64,000 nucleotides of DNA from Streptosporangiaceae bacterium NEAU-GS5 (GCA_017592665.1 JAGFNW010000021.1:1-64000), one strand, 5' to 3'. Numbered from the stretch's first letter, positions 15,753-25,004 are shown. The notes: a model not told the origin generated them from the sequence alone. Made by a program: numbers and translations.

Positions 15753-16180
15753 CCGATATGGGCACTATTGGGAAGCTCTTGACGTGGGGTTCGAAGAATG
15801 GTCGAGCGCACTTATGCGGAAGCACGATTGCAATAGACGCCGCCGATGGCCGCATCGCCGACAGCGCCGCCAGAGCCGGGCTTGTCGGCGCTCCGGGCGG
15901 GCGGGCAAAAGCCCGGCCTGTACGGCACGCTTCGCTAGCGGAGGCAGCCGTCAGATTCCGTCCGGCGAACGCAAAAGCTCTCCATCGATCGCCCGCTTAT
16001 CCAAAACGAAGGCAATGCCCAGCCCGCAAGCCTCGCGTCCGCGCCGATTCCGCCGTGGAAATCGCCGCCGCACTATCCGCGCAAATCCCCTCAGGCCCCG
16101 CCCGCCCACATCCCCACGACCGCTGTGGCCGCCCATTGGAGGGTTCGCCTATCCGGAAAGGTGGGCTCCCCGAAATCCAC
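15753..16180. other. Intergenic stretch without a supported gene
   Basis: No reading frame here has a credible start, codon pattern and length; those crossing it are shadows of the sigma factor gene on the other strand. It holds a hairpin (GCCGGGCT 15875-15882 with AGCCCGGC 15910-15917) that may end the ECF42-like sigma transcript. Its flanking sequence is shared with the terminator at 13647-13688. Confidence 0.5.
15875..15928. repeat. Second copy of terminator-flanking repeat
   Basis: GCCGGGCTTGTCG (15875-15887) matches 13628-13640 at 12 of 13 bases, and CCGGCCTGTACGGCAC (15913-15928) matches 13682-13697 at 15 of 16. The DNA between differs in sequence but forms a hairpin in both places. 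The two copies bracket the peptide-exporter cassette. Confidence 0.55.
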
Positions 16181-17419
16181 TCACGGGCCGCCGAGCTGGT
16201 CGCGGCGACGGATGAGGTACGCCGTCTCGGCGCTGTTGCCTGCCAGGGCGATGGCCCGGTCATAGGCCGCTCGCGACTGCTCGCTGTGGCCCAACCGGCG
16301 CAGCAGATCGGCCCTGGTGGCGTGGAAGACCCGATAGTCCTCCAGCGGCAGCCCGTCCACCTGCGCCAGCGCGACCTGCGGGCCGTCGATCTCGGCGACC
16401 GCGATCGCCCGGTTGAGCCGCACGATCGGCGAGGGGTCGAGGCCGGCCAGCTGGTCGTAGAGCGCGACGACCTGCGACCAGTCGGTGTCCCGGACATCGC
16501 GGGCGTCGGTGTGGACGGCGTTGATGGCGGCGAGGATCTGATACCGGCCCGGCGCCTGGCCGCACGCCAGCCGCGCCCGGACCAGCGCGTGCCCCTCCGC
16601 GATCAGCTCGCGGTCCCAGGCGCCGCGGTCCTGCTCGCCGAGGGCGACCAGCTCACCGCCGGCCGACACCCGCGCGGTCCGCCGGGCCTCCGTCAGCAGC
16701 ATCAACGCCAGGAGCCCGGCCACCTCGCCATCGGCCGGCAGCAGCTCGCGCACCAGCCGGGTCAGCCGGATCGCCTCAGCGGTCAGGTCCCCGCGGACCG
16801 GCTCCTTGCCGGGCTCGGAGGCCAGGTAACCCTCGTTGAAGATCAGATAGAGGACGGCCAGCACCCCGGTGACCCGCGCCGGTAGGTCCTCACGCAACGG
16901 CACGCCGTACGGGATCCGCGCCGCCTTGATCTTCGTCTTCGCGCGGGTGATCCGCCGGCCCATGGCGCTTTCCTGGACCAGGAACGCGCGGGCGATCTCG
17001 GGCACGGTGAGCCCGCCCACCATCCGCAAGGTCAGCGCGATCCGCGCCTCCATCGCCAAAGCGGGGTGGCAGCAGGTGAACACGAGGCGAAGCCGGTCAT
17101 CGTCGAAGGCGCCGAAGGCGCCAAGGTCCTCGGGCGGCTCAGGGGTGTCGGACAGCATCAGCGCCTCCCGGTGCTTCTCCTCACGCCTGACCTCGCGGCG
17201 GAGCCGGTCGATGGCCTTGCGGTGGGCCGTGGTGGTCAGCCACGCACCGGGATTGGGCGGGACGCCGTCGACCGGCCACCGCTCCACGGCGATCGCGAAC
17301 GCCTCGGCCGCCATCTCCTCGGCGACGTCGAGATCGCCCAGGCGCCTGGCCAGGGTCGCGACCACCCGGGCCCACTCCTCACGGTGGACCCGGGTGATCA
17401 CCGCGCCAAGGCCGGTCAT
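16181..17419 (-). CDS. ECF42-like sigma factor with TPR-like C-terminus
   Basis: This encodes 412 residues. The N-terminal about 170 residues hold sigma regions 2 and 4 (VATLARRLGDLDVAEEMAAEAFAIAVERWP, LTLRMVGGLTVPEIARAFLVQESAMGRRITRAKTKI). The long C-terminal extension (DUF6596 plus helical repeats, e.g. GYLASEPGKEPVRGDLTAEAIRL) is typical of the ECF42 group, which is regulated by this extension rather than by an anti-sigma factor. The gene overlaps the upstream YCII/DGPF gene by ATGA, the classic pairing for ECF42. That pairing is family knowledge. The promoter target is unknown. Confidence 0.88.
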   Translation of the reverse strand: MTGLGAVITRVHREEWARVVATLARRLGDLDVAEEMAAEAFAIAVERWPVDGVPPNPGAWLTTTAHRKAIDRLRREVRREEKHREALMLSDTPEPPEDLGAFGAFDDDRLRLVFTCCHPALAMEARIALTLRMVGGLTVPEIARAFLVQESAMGRRITRAKTKIKAARIPYGVPLREDLPARVTGVLAVLYLIFNEGYLASEPGKEPVRGDLTAEAIRLTRLVRELLPADGEVAGLLALMLLTEARRTARVSAGGELVALGEQDRGAWDRELIAEGHALVRARLACGQAPGRYQILAAINAVHTDARDVRDTDWSQVVALYDQLAGLDPSPIVRLNRAIAVAEIDGPQVALAQVDGLPLEDYRVFHATRADLLRRLGHSEQSRAAYDRAIALAGNSAETAYLIRRRDQLGGP

Positions 17420-17748
17420 TCGCTAAGGAACGGCCGGAGCTCGACCCTGCGGTTACAGGCCTTCGACCCCTGGGCGGCCAGCCGCAGCGCCACGTCGAGA
17501 TGGGGCGCCTCGATGATCCAGAAGCCGATGATGTGCTCCTTGGACTCCAGATAGGGGCCGTCGGTGAACACCGGCTCCCCGTCGCGGCCGTCGACGACGG
17601 TGGCCGTGCCGGGCGAGGCCAGGCCGCCGGCGAACACCCAGTGGCCGTCGGCCTGCATTTGCTCGTTGAAGACGTCGATCGCGGCCATCTCCTCCGCGGT
17701 GCCGCGGCCGCCCGCTTCGTCGAGCACGGACATCAGATACTGCGCCAT
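17416..17748 (-). CDS. YCII/DGPF-domain protein
   Basis: This encodes 110 residues of the YCII-related fold with the eponymous DGP motif (FTDGPYLESKEHIIGFWII). It is cotranscribed with the ECF42-like sigma factor and probably belongs to its regulon or signalling circuit; its enzymatic activity is unknown. ATG at 17748 is preferred because GGGAG lies 9 bases upstream. The further ATG at 17757 is directly abutted by the same GGGAG. Confidence 0.85.
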   Translation of the reverse strand: MAQYLMSVLDEAGGRGTAEEMAAIDVFNEQMQADGHWVFAGGLASPGTATVVDGRDGEPVFTDGPYLESKEHIIGFWIIEAPHLDVALRLAAQGSKACNRRVELRPFLSE

Positions 17749-17912
17749 CGCGATCATCTCCCGTCATCGTGTGGCCGCCCCCTCGGGCCGCCTTTCACCG
17801 CTGCTACGAACGCCTCGACCGCAATCCGACACGCCCCGCTCCGACTTCTCCGAAGATTTTCGCAAGCCGCGACGCGATCGTGACAGCCGAGGAGCGCTGC
17901 TAGCCTGCGCTG

Positions 17913-18328
17913 GTGCGCTCCGCAGAGGATCTTCGACGCCGCTGGCTGGACCTGGTGCCCCAGATGCTGACCCGGCCGGAGATGTGGGCCACGCACGGGA
18001 GCCGAGCCTGATCGTCGGCCACCGTGTCCTGTGCTACGCCGCCTCCGGCGGGTTGGGCTGGGTGTTCGTCGACTGCTTCACGTTGCCCGGCGCGAGGTAT
18101 GTGCCCGGGGCAGGCCGCCTCGAAAGGGAAGCGGATGACGATCCGCTGGTCCGCGCCGTTCGCCGGCCCGCCGCCGATTTCGAGTCCGGGCTCGTGCTGA
18201 CCCTGTACGGCAAGGTCCTCCGATGGGGACCTGGGTGGTGGGTGCGGCGCGGGGGGGTGGTGGAGCCGGCCGGCGTCGGTGAGGCGACGCGGCCGGCCCC
18301 TCCCGGTCTCGCCGGGACACCTGGGTGA
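17913..18328 (+). pseudogene. Frameshifted hypothetical gene
   Basis: A GTG at 17913 opens a frame with good coding character (RSAEDLRRRWLDLVPQMLTRPEMW) that stops at 18011. The frame one base earlier continues convincingly from about 17996 (REPSLIVGHRVLCYAASGG, then WVFVDCFTLPGARY) to 18328. A single base appears to have been lost near 17995-18000. The intact product would be about 138 residues of unknown function. The last about 30 residues, after WWVRR, look unlike a conserved protein. Confidence 0.55.
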
Positions 18329-18334
18329 TCGGTG

Positions 18335-18559
18335 TTACTTCGCGCTGTCGGCGAGGTCGACCAGCGCCGTGGCGCCGCGGAAGAACTTGTTGCGCCCGAG
18401 GTCGCCGATCGTCTTGATGTTGAACGCCTCGGCGAGGAGCTTGGCGTCGCCCTCGCTGACCCCGGAGAGGGCCGAGACCGGCGCGTTCACCAGCTCGGCG
18501 AGGGACTTGTCTTCGTACGCCTTGTCCAGCAGCTTCGCTAGATCAGCAGTGACAGCCAT
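18335..18559 (-). CDS. Small helix-hairpin-helix-like protein
   Basis: This encodes 74 residues, all predicted helical. The segment APVSALSGVSEGDAKLLAEAFNIKTIGDLG matches the style of a helix-hairpin-helix repeat used for nucleic-acid or protein contacts. No export signal is seen. It is monocistronic, converges on the frameshifted gene at 17913-18328, and its role is unknown. Confidence 0.7.
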   Translation of the reverse strand: MAVTADLAKLLDKAYEDKSLAELVNAPVSALSGVSEGDAKLLAEAFNIKTIGDLGRNKFFRGATALVDLADSAK

Positions 18560-18684
18560 AAGTCCTCCATCAGTCGTCTAAACCGCGACATCCGATGAAA
18601 TGCCGCTATCTCCACCCTTGCACACGGGCGTCCGGCGCCGTGGAGGTTCCCCGGGCCACGCGGCGACGGGGCGGTAAGACGCCG

Positions 18685-18715
18685 CCGGGCAGGCAGGTGG
18701 ACCCCGCCTGCCCGG
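18685..18715 (-). terminator. Terminator hairpin of M28 peptidase gene
   Basis: CCGGGCAGGC (18685-18694) pairs perfectly with GCCTGCCCGG (18706-18715) over an 11-base loop, 17 bases past the peptidase stop codon on the minus strand. Confidence 0.75.
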
Positions 18716-18731
18716 TGTGGGAGTCGATCTG

Positions 18732-20258
18732 TCAGCTCTTCGCGGTCGTCGCCGCCGTCGTCGCCAGCGTCCGGGCCTGGGCCGCGACCGTACGGGACGG
18801 TATGGCGTGCAGGTCGAAGGCGAAGCGGGCGACGGAGTCGGCGATGGCGTCCGAGTCGATGTCGAGCGCCGTCGCGTTGATGTTGGCGATCGTGTCGCAC
18901 GCCTGGTGGTAGCAGACGTCGTACGCGACGCCCGCCGTGCCGCCGAACAGCGTCGCCTCCTCCGGGGTCTTGATGCCTTCGGCCCCGGTGAAGATGCCTC
19001 CGGAGGGGATGCCGGCCGCGATGAACGGTCCGTAGTCGGAGCGGCCGTCGAAGTCGGTGCCCACGGTGGCGAGGTGGCGCGAGCTGTAGAACGCCGCCAG
19101 CTGCTGCTCGATCTGGGCCGATCCGGGCGGTCCGGCGGGGGCGCCTTCGGCGTCGGAGTCGTCCCCGTCGTACAGCTTGTAGGCGTAGTTCGGCGAGGCG
19201 ATCATGTCGAAGTTCAGGTAGAGCCGGACGCGGTCGCGCTGCGCCTGGGACAGCGAGGCGACGTACTGGTCGGAACCCAGGTCCCCCAGCTCCTCGGCGG
19301 CCCAGAAGGCGAACCGGACCTTGTTCTTGACCGGATAGAGCGCCATCTGCTGGGCGATCTCGAGGATCGCCGCGGTGCCCGAGCCGTTGTCGTTGATGCC
19401 GGGGCCCGCGGGCACGCTGTCCAGGTGGGCGCCGACCATGACGATGTTCTTCGGGTCGCCGAAGATGCTCTCGGCGATCACGTTCTCGTTGGTGCCGAGC
19501 ACGAGGTTGGCGTCGACCTTGAGGTGCACGGTCGCCCCGGGCGTGCCGGCCAGCTCGTTGCCCACGGCGAAGTCGGCGAACGTCATGGGGATCCCGAGCC
19601 GCCACTCGCCGAGGTCGAGCGGGAAGGCGTCGGTGCGTCCCGGCTGGCCCTCGTTGAACACGATGATCGCGCTCGCGCCCGCCGCGGCCGCGTTCTCCAC
19701 CTTGGTGATGAACGGGCAGGTCCCGCGCTGGACGAGGGCGATGCGGCCGGCCACGAATCCGGCGAAGTCGGCTGCCTCGCAGCCGCTGGTCGAGGTCGGG
19801 GTCGGCGTCGGCGGGAGGGTCAGGTCGACGGCCTGGATCTGCGCGGTAACGTTGCCGGACGGGGAGGGCTGGAAGGTGAAGAAGTCCTCGTTCGGCACGT
19901 ACGCCTTGGTGGTGGGCGCGGTCAGGTCCAGCGTGGGCGGCGTGTTCTCGGACCAGCCCTGGACGAAGTTGATCGGGTTGAGCGTGACCTTGTAACCGGC
20001 CTTGCGCAGCTTGCCGGCGACGTAGTCGCGGGAGGCGGTGAAGCCGGTGGTGCCGACGGCGCGGATGCCGCCATTGGCGCTGGCGATGGCCTGCAGGGCC
20101 TGCAGGTGCTTGCTGACGTTGGTGCCCTTGACCTGCTTGACGAGCAGCTTGGCGAACACGTCGTCCAGCACGCCGGCATGGGCCGGCGCGGCCGGAACGG
20201 CCATGGCGAGGGGTAGGAGGACCGCTGTGGTGAGGACGGTGATGACTCTTCGAATCAA
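18732..20258 (-). CDS. Secreted M28-family aminopeptidase with PA domain
   Basis: This encodes 508 residues. A signal peptide (about 1-28, ending APAHA) directs export. A protease-associated domain is inserted at about 130-250. The M28 zinc-peptidase core shows the expected metal ligands: His and Asp in GAHLDS, Asp in NDNGSG, Glu-Glu in WAAEELG, Asp in NFDM and His in CYHQACD. It should remove N-terminal residues from peptides outside the cell for nutrition. It is a single gene with its own terminator downstream. Confidence 0.92.
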   Translation of the reverse strand: MIRRVITVLTTAVLLPLAMAVPAAPAHAGVLDDVFAKLLVKQVKGTNVSKHLQALQAIASANGGIRAVGTTGFTASRDYVAGKLRKAGYKVTLNPINFVQGWSENTPPTLDLTAPTTKAYVPNEDFFTFQPSPSGNVTAQIQAVDLTLPPTPTPTSTSGCEAADFAGFVAGRIALVQRGTCPFITKVENAAAAGASAIIVFNEGQPGRTDAFPLDLGEWRLGIPMTFADFAVGNELAGTPGATVHLKVDANLVLGTNENVIAESIFGDPKNIVMVGAHLDSVPAGPGINDNGSGTAAILEIAQQMALYPVKNKVRFAFWAAEELGDLGSDQYVASLSQAQRDRVRLYLNFDMIASPNYAYKLYDGDDSDAEGAPAGPPGSAQIEQQLAAFYSSRHLATVGTDFDGRSDYGPFIAAGIPSGGIFTGAEGIKTPEEATLFGGTAGVAYDVCYHQACDTIANINATALDIDSDAIADSVARFAFDLHAIPSRTVAAQARTLATTAATTAKS

Positions 20259-20377
20259 GGTTCCCCCTTAAGGAAGGATCAAGAACCGTGCGCTTCCTGA
20301 GCCCGCCGCCCGACCGTAACCCAGTCCTTTATGCCGGAAAAGGCCCATTGCGACCCCCGGTAGGACGCGGTCAAGCG

Positions 20378-21946
20378 TCAGTCGCGTCGGATGATCATGA
20401 GGGCGACGTCGTCCTCGCGCGCGCCGAAATGGGCGATGATGCGGTCGCTGAAGGCCTCGAGGTCGTCTCCGACGGACTCGGCGAGCTTGCGCGCCGTCTC
20501 CATGCTCTCGTCGAGCACCGTGTGGCGATCCTCGATGAGGCCGTCGGTGAAGAGCAGGATCGTGCCGCCGGGCGGCAGCTCGAACCGGTCCACCCGGTAG
20601 GTCTCGGGGAGCACGCCGAGCAGCAGGTTGCCGAACTGGTGGTAACGGGCCACGGTGTCGACCACGATCGGGGGGATGTGGCCGGCGTTGGCCACCTCCA
20701 CCTCGCCCGTCGCGGGGTCGATGAGCAGCAGGCACACGGTCGCGGTCAAATATCGGTGATAGCGCCGCATGACCTCGTTGAGCAGGGCTATCAGGTCGCC
20801 CAGGTCGGTCGAGCCGATCACCGCGGCGCGCAGCGCGTGGCGCAGTTCGGCCATCACCGTCGCCGCCCGGAGGGAGTGCCCCTCGACGTCGCCGACCGCG
20901 ATCAGGACACGGTCACCGACCGGCAGAACCTCGTAGAAATCCCCGCCGACCTCCACGTTGTCGGCGGCCGGCTGGTAGCGGACGGCCACCTGAAGGCCGG
21001 GGATATCGGGAATGCGCGAGGACAGCAGGCTGCGCTGCAGCATCAGCGCCGTCGCGTGCTCCTCGGAGTAGGCGCGCAGCGCGTCCACGGCCAGCGCGAG
21101 CTCCTGGCCCAGCTGGCGCAGCAGGTTGATCTCGTCGTCGTCAAGCGCGGGCGTCGCCTCCACGCCGAGGTAGATGGGGGAGTGGTCGCGCCTCGTCCAG
21201 CAGAGCACCCCTGAGATCGTCGCCTCGGCCCCGATGCCCGGCAGGAGCGCGCCTCCGTCGGCCGGCCGTACGTGGAACACCAGCGCCCCCGCCGCCTCAC
21301 CCCGCGACAGGGCGCCGAGCCCGTCGAGGACGCCGGGGGCGGCCGGCCGTGACACGGGCGCCTGGCCGGGCCGGGCGTCGAAGCGGCGCACCCGCCCGTC
21401 CGGCGTGGGCGCCAGCGCTCCGGAGTAGCGTTCCAGCAGCAGGGCGGTGCCCTCCGCGGCCACGCGGAGCAACTGGTCGAACGTGCTCGCCTCGTTGACC
21501 CGCAGGGTCACGTCGGCCAGCATGGCCAGCCGCCTGGCCATCAGCTCGGCCCGGCGCCTGGCCCGGGAATAGCGGAGGGTGGCCCGGATCGTGGCGGTGA
21601 ACTCCTCCGGCTCGATCGGCTCGGCCAGGTAGGCGTCCGCGCCGCGATCCAGGCCTTCGGCGCGGTCGGCCGTGGCGACGGCGTTGCCGGAGACCTGGAC
21701 GATCGGGATCGACGAGGTGGCGGGATCGGCCTTGATCCGCTCACAGACCTCATAGCCGTCGATGTCGGGTAGCCGCACATCGAGCACCACCAGGTCGGGG
21801 TGGAGCGAGGCGATCATGTCGAGCGCCTCCAGGCCGCTGGCCGCCTCCACGATCTGGTGCCCGGCCCGCCGCAGCCAGCTCGACAGGATGTAGCGCTTGG
21901 TGGGGGTGTCGTCCACCACCAGTACGGTCGCCGGCTGCTCAGTCAT
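20378..21946 (-). CDS. Receiver-SpoIIE phosphatase (RsbU-like)
   Basis: This encodes 522 residues. An N-terminal receiver (TVLVVDDTPTKR, VVLDVRLPDIDG) is followed by a GAF-like middle segment (about 140-300). A C-terminal SpoIIE PP2C-type phosphatase has metal-site residues in GGDFYEVLPVGD, AIGDVEGHSL and LLFTDGLIEDRH, ending with DDVALMII. It probably dephosphorylates STAS antagonists when its receiver is activated. It is the last gene of the RsbRST-containing operon and overlaps the preceding hybrid kinase gene by 8 bases; that kinase is the likely phosphodonor. Confidence 0.9.
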   Translation of the reverse strand: MTEQPATVLVVDDTPTKRYILSSWLRRAGHQIVEAASGLEALDMIASLHPDLVVLDVRLPDIDGYEVCERIKADPATSSIPIVQVSGNAVATADRAEGLDRGADAYLAEPIEPEEFTATIRATLRYSRARRRAELMARRLAMLADVTLRVNEASTFDQLLRVAAEGTALLLERYSGALAPTPDGRVRRFDARPGQAPVSRPAAPGVLDGLGALSRGEAAGALVFHVRPADGGALLPGIGAEATISGVLCWTRRDHSPIYLGVEATPALDDDEINLLRQLGQELALAVDALRAYSEEHATALMLQRSLLSSRIPDIPGLQVAVRYQPAADNVEVGGDFYEVLPVGDRVLIAVGDVEGHSLRAATVMAELRHALRAAVIGSTDLGDLIALLNEVMRRYHRYLTATVCLLLIDPATGEVEVANAGHIPPIVVDTVARYHQFGNLLLGVLPETYRVDRFELPPGGTILLFTDGLIEDRHTVLDESMETARKLAESVGDDLEAFSDRIIAHFGAREDDVALMIIRRD

Positions 21947-23615
21947 CGCCGCGCCTTCGGATGGCGGCCCGTACGACCTCCAGCAGCTGATCGCGGCGCA
22001 GGCCTTGTTTGGACAGGACGGGGAAGCCCTCGGGCGCCTGGTCGGGCGCGATGGTCACCACGACCACGGGAATGTCGCGCAGGAGATCCTGCTCCGCCAT
22101 GCGCTGCAGCAGCACGCCGCCGTCGAGGCGGGGCATCAGAAGGTCGAGCAGGACCAGGTCGGGCGGGTTGGCGGTCATCAGCTCCAGCGCCGCCACGCCG
22201 TCGGCGGCCTCGTCCACATGCGCGGCGAAGTCGCTCAGCAGGCGATGGGCGCCCGCGCGGAACGCCTCGTCGTCGTCGGCCACCAGGATCCGCTCGACCT
22301 CCGGCGGGCCCATGTGGTGCGGAATCCGCAGCGTGGCCACCGTGCCGTCGCCGAGACTGCTCGTCAGCTCCAGCGTGCCTCCCATCGCCTCGGCAAGCCG
22401 GCGGGCGTACGGCAGACCGAGACCGGTGCCCCTGGCACGGGCCTGGATAGGCCCCGGCACCTGGTAGAACTCCTCGAACACACGCTCATGATCAGCGTCG
22501 GAGATGCCGATGCCGGTGTCGCTGACGGCCAGCACGACGCCGCCCGCGGCGGCGTCCAGACGGGCCGTCAGGCGTACCTCGCCGCGATCGGTGAACTTGA
22601 GCGCGTTGGACATCAGATTGCGCAGGATCCGGATGAGCATCGTCTCGTCGACGAAGACCCGCCGGGCGTCCTCGGCCACGTCGATCACGATATCCACCTC
22701 GGCCCTGGAATGCGCGGCCGGGCCCATCGTCAGTCTGAGCTGTTCGGCCAGCTCAAGGGTATCTACGGAGGTCGGCTGCGGGTCCACCCGGCCCGACTCG
22801 GCCTTGGCCATGTCGAGCAGCTCGCCGACCAGGCCGAGCAGGGTTTCGGCCGAGTCGCCGATCAGGCCGATCTGGTGCCGCTGCTCATCGGCGAGCGGAT
22901 CGCCGCCCTGGCCGATGAGCAGCCGGACCAGCCCGATGATCGAGTTCAACGGCGTGCGCAGTTCGTGGCTGACCGTGGCCCAGAAGCGGTTGCGCGTGGC
23001 GGCGGCCTCGCGCAACTGCGACGACTTGTCCTCCAGCTCCGCGTACAGCGCCACGACGCCGCGGTTGGTCTCCTCCATCTCGGCGGAGAGCTGGTTGTAC
23101 AGGGCCACCACTCCCTGGTTGGTCTCCTGCAGCTCCGTGTTGAGCCGCAGCACCTCCTCCAGGGTGGCGGCGAGCTCGCGATTCTGCTCGCGCAGCTCGT
23201 CGAGCGCGTTGACCGGGGCCAGCCGGGCGAGCGCGGCCCGGGTGTCGGCCACCGACACCCGGCGGCGGTTGGCGGACGTCCGCTTGACCAGCGTGATCAC
23301 GCCGCCGCCCTGATCGAGCCGTACGTCGTCCATGAGCCGCCGGGCCAGGGTCACCCCTTCCGACGGCTGGAAGGGCGGGCCGCCGTCCCGTTCGAAGGTG
23401 ATGACCAGTTCGCCGGGGGTGAGCCCGAAGATCACGGCTGCGGGGGAGGCCATGGCCAGCAGCTCACGGCCGATCTCGCTGAGCGCCGTGGCGACCCTGA
23501 TCTGGTCTTGCGCCTCCAGCCCGGCCAGTTCGGCCGCCACCCGGCCGATCCTCCGTACGGTGAAGACGTCCTGGTCGTCGCCGAGACGGACCCGCAGCAG
23601 CTCAGTGGGCGTCAT
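21939..23615 (-). CDS. Hybrid sensor histidine kinase, C-terminal receiver
   Basis: This encodes 558 residues. The N-terminus (about 1-115) resembles an RsbW/RsbT-type ATPase domain in degraded form (ATALSEIGRELLAMASP). A coiled coil with an internal near-repeat (QETNQGVVALYNQL / EETNRGVVALYAEL, about 155-200) follows. HisKA (WATVSHELRTPLNSI), HATPase (NLMSNALKFTDRG, GTGLGLPYARRL) and a receiver (ILVADDDEAF, LLDLLMPRLDG, LSKQG) complete it. It is soluble, so it likely senses cytosolic conditions or docks on the STAS complex. It overlaps both neighbours and is cotranscribed with rsbRST-like genes. Confidence 0.88.
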   Translation of the reverse strand: MTPTELLRVRLGDDQDVFTVRRIGRVAAELAGLEAQDQIRVATALSEIGRELLAMASPAAVIFGLTPGELVITFERDGGPPFQPSEGVTLARRLMDDVRLDQGGGVITLVKRTSANRRRVSVADTRAALARLAPVNALDELREQNRELAATLEEVLRLNTELQETNQGVVALYNQLSAEMEETNRGVVALYAELEDKSSQLREAAATRNRFWATVSHELRTPLNSIIGLVRLLIGQGGDPLADEQRHQIGLIGDSAETLLGLVGELLDMAKAESGRVDPQPTSVDTLELAEQLRLTMGPAAHSRAEVDIVIDVAEDARRVFVDETMLIRILRNLMSNALKFTDRGEVRLTARLDAAAGGVVLAVSDTGIGISDADHERVFEEFYQVPGPIQARARGTGLGLPYARRLAEAMGGTLELTSSLGDGTVATLRIPHHMGPPEVERILVADDDEAFRAGAHRLLSDFAAHVDEAADGVAALELMTANPPDLVLLDLLMPRLDGGVLLQRMAEQDLLRDIPVVVVTIAPDQAPEGFPVLSKQGLRRDQLLEVVRAAIRRRGDD

Positions 23616-24615
23616 CGCCGAGCCTCACGGTCACGACGCAGGCGTCGTCGCGCCGGCCGGCCGCGTCGCGAAGCAGCGCGGCGGCCACGACGGCCGGAGA
23701 GCGGGTGAACAGACCGGGCGTGGCGGCGGCGTCCCATCGCTCGGTCAGACCGTCGGAATGCAGCACGACCACGGCGTGTGGCGGCGCTGCGTACTCATAC
23801 TGGCGCAGCCGCCTGCTCTGATGCCCGGCGATGCCCGGCGTGGACAGCATGCCGTGCCGGCTCTGACCGTCGACGATCCAGCCGGACACATTGCCGAGGC
23901 CGCAGAAGCTCACGGTGTCCGCGGCGATCCGCGCCACCGCCACCGCGCCCCCCCGGGTCGCGGCGAGCCCGCGGTGGACGCGCTCGACGATGGCCGCGGG
24001 CGGCTCGCCGGGTGCCTCGAGGAATATCTCGGTGGCGGCCTGGGACGCCTCCAGCGCCCCCAGGCCGTGGCCGAGGCCGTCGCAGAGCAGCGCGGTGATC
24101 GCCTCGCCGGTCACGACGAAGGCGTAGGCGTCGCCGCACACCGTCTCCTCGCCGATCGGCCGGGTCAGGCCGCTCGCGCGCAACGCGGGCGCGGCCGTGC
24201 CGCGGGGGGTGAAGTGCATGGAGAGCACGGTCCCCCGCCCGGGCAGCGAGTAGATGTCGAAGCCGCTGGCGTTGCGGATCATCGAGCTCATGCCGATGCC
24301 GAGCGTGCCGGACGTGGAATAGCCGTCGCGGAGGACCCGTTCGAGGTCCGGTATTCCGGGGCCCCGGTCGATCGCCACCAGCTCGACCGTGCGTTCCGCC
24401 TCGGGATGCGGGCGGACCAGCACCATGCCGTCTGTCGCGTGCTTGACCAGATTGGAGGTCACCTCGCTGACCGCGAGCGCCATTCGCCCGGCGTCGTCGG
24501 GGTCGAGTCCGGCGTCGTCTCCGAGCTCGGCCGCGGCCCTCCGGGCGGCGCCGACCACGCTGGGGTCGTCGGCGCGGATCCAGTCGCCGTGGCGGGCGCC
24601 GTTCACCGTCCCCAC
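23602..24615 (-). CDS. HATPase-PP2C fusion (RsbT/RsbX-like)
   Basis: This encodes 337 residues. The first about 140 are a GHKL ATPase of the anti-sigma/RsbT type (ALAVSEVTSNLVKHATDG, IDRGPGIPD, GTLGIGMSSM). The rest is a PP2C-like domain of the RsbX kind (GEETVCGDAYAF, LLCDGLGHGLGA, VVLHSDGLTERWD). In stressosomes RsbT phosphorylates RsbR/RsbS and RsbX removes the phosphate; here both activity types sit in one chain. It overlaps the RsbT-like gene upstream by 13 bases and the hybrid kinase gene downstream by 14. Confidence 0.87.
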   Translation of the reverse strand: MGTVNGARHGDWIRADDPSVVGAARRAAAELGDDAGLDPDDAGRMALAVSEVTSNLVKHATDGMVLVRPHPEAERTVELVAIDRGPGIPDLERVLRDGYSTSGTLGIGMSSMIRNASGFDIYSLPGRGTVLSMHFTPRGTAAPALRASGLTRPIGEETVCGDAYAFVVTGEAITALLCDGLGHGLGALEASQAATEIFLEAPGEPPAAIVERVHRGLAATRGGAVAVARIAADTVSFCGLGNVSGWIVDGQSRHGMLSTPGIAGHQSRRLRQYEYAAPPHAVVVLHSDGLTERWDAAATPGLFTRSPAVVAAALLRDAAGRRDDACVVTVRLGDDAH

Positions 24616-25004
24616 TTGGTCACTGTCACCACCGTCCCCTTCCCGGGAGCCGACTCGAGGTCGAACTCGTCGACCAGGCGGCGGGAGCCGCTCAGCCCGA
24701 GGCCCAGGCCGGTGCCACTGCTCCAGCCATCGGTCATCGCCCGATCCACGTCGGGGATGCCCGGTCCTTCGTCGCTGAAGGTGAGCCGCACTCCCCGGCG
24801 CCGCCCGTTCTCCACGGTCTCGACGCGTACGGCCCCGCCTCCGGCGTAGACGAGCGCGTTGCGCGCCAGCTCGCTCGCGGCCGTCACCACCTTCGTCTGG
24901 TCGACAAGGGAGAGACCCATCTCCACGGCCACGCCCCGCACGTACTGCCTGACCAGGACCACGTCGCCGTTGCTCGCGATGGGCATCTCCCGCGCCGCCG
25001 TCAC
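24603..25004 (-). CDS. rsbT: RsbT-like serine/threonine kinase
   Basis: This encodes 133 residues, a lone GHKL kinase with the N-box (VTAASELARNALVYAGGG) and G-boxes (FSDEGPGIPD, GTGLGLGLSGSRRLVDEF). By family, RsbT phosphorylates RsbR and RsbS and then leaves the complex to activate a phosphatase. It sits directly after rsbS (ATGA overlap at 25001-25004), preserving the canonical R-S-T order. Confidence 0.9.
   Translation of the reverse strand: MTAAREMPIASNGDVVLVRQYVRGVAVEMGLSLVDQTKVVTAASELARNALVYAGGGAVRVETVENGRRRGVRLTFSDEGPGIPDVDRAMTDGWSSGTGLGLGLSGSRRLVDEFDLESAPGKGTVVTVTKWGR

Noticed and set aside
15758-16885. 375-codon plus-strand frame
   Set aside because: Most of it is antisense to the ECF42-like sigma factor gene, and the remainder has no coding character.
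18717-20216. 499-codon plus-strand frame
   Set aside because: It is antisense to the M28 peptidase gene, which has full catalytic motifs and a signal peptide.
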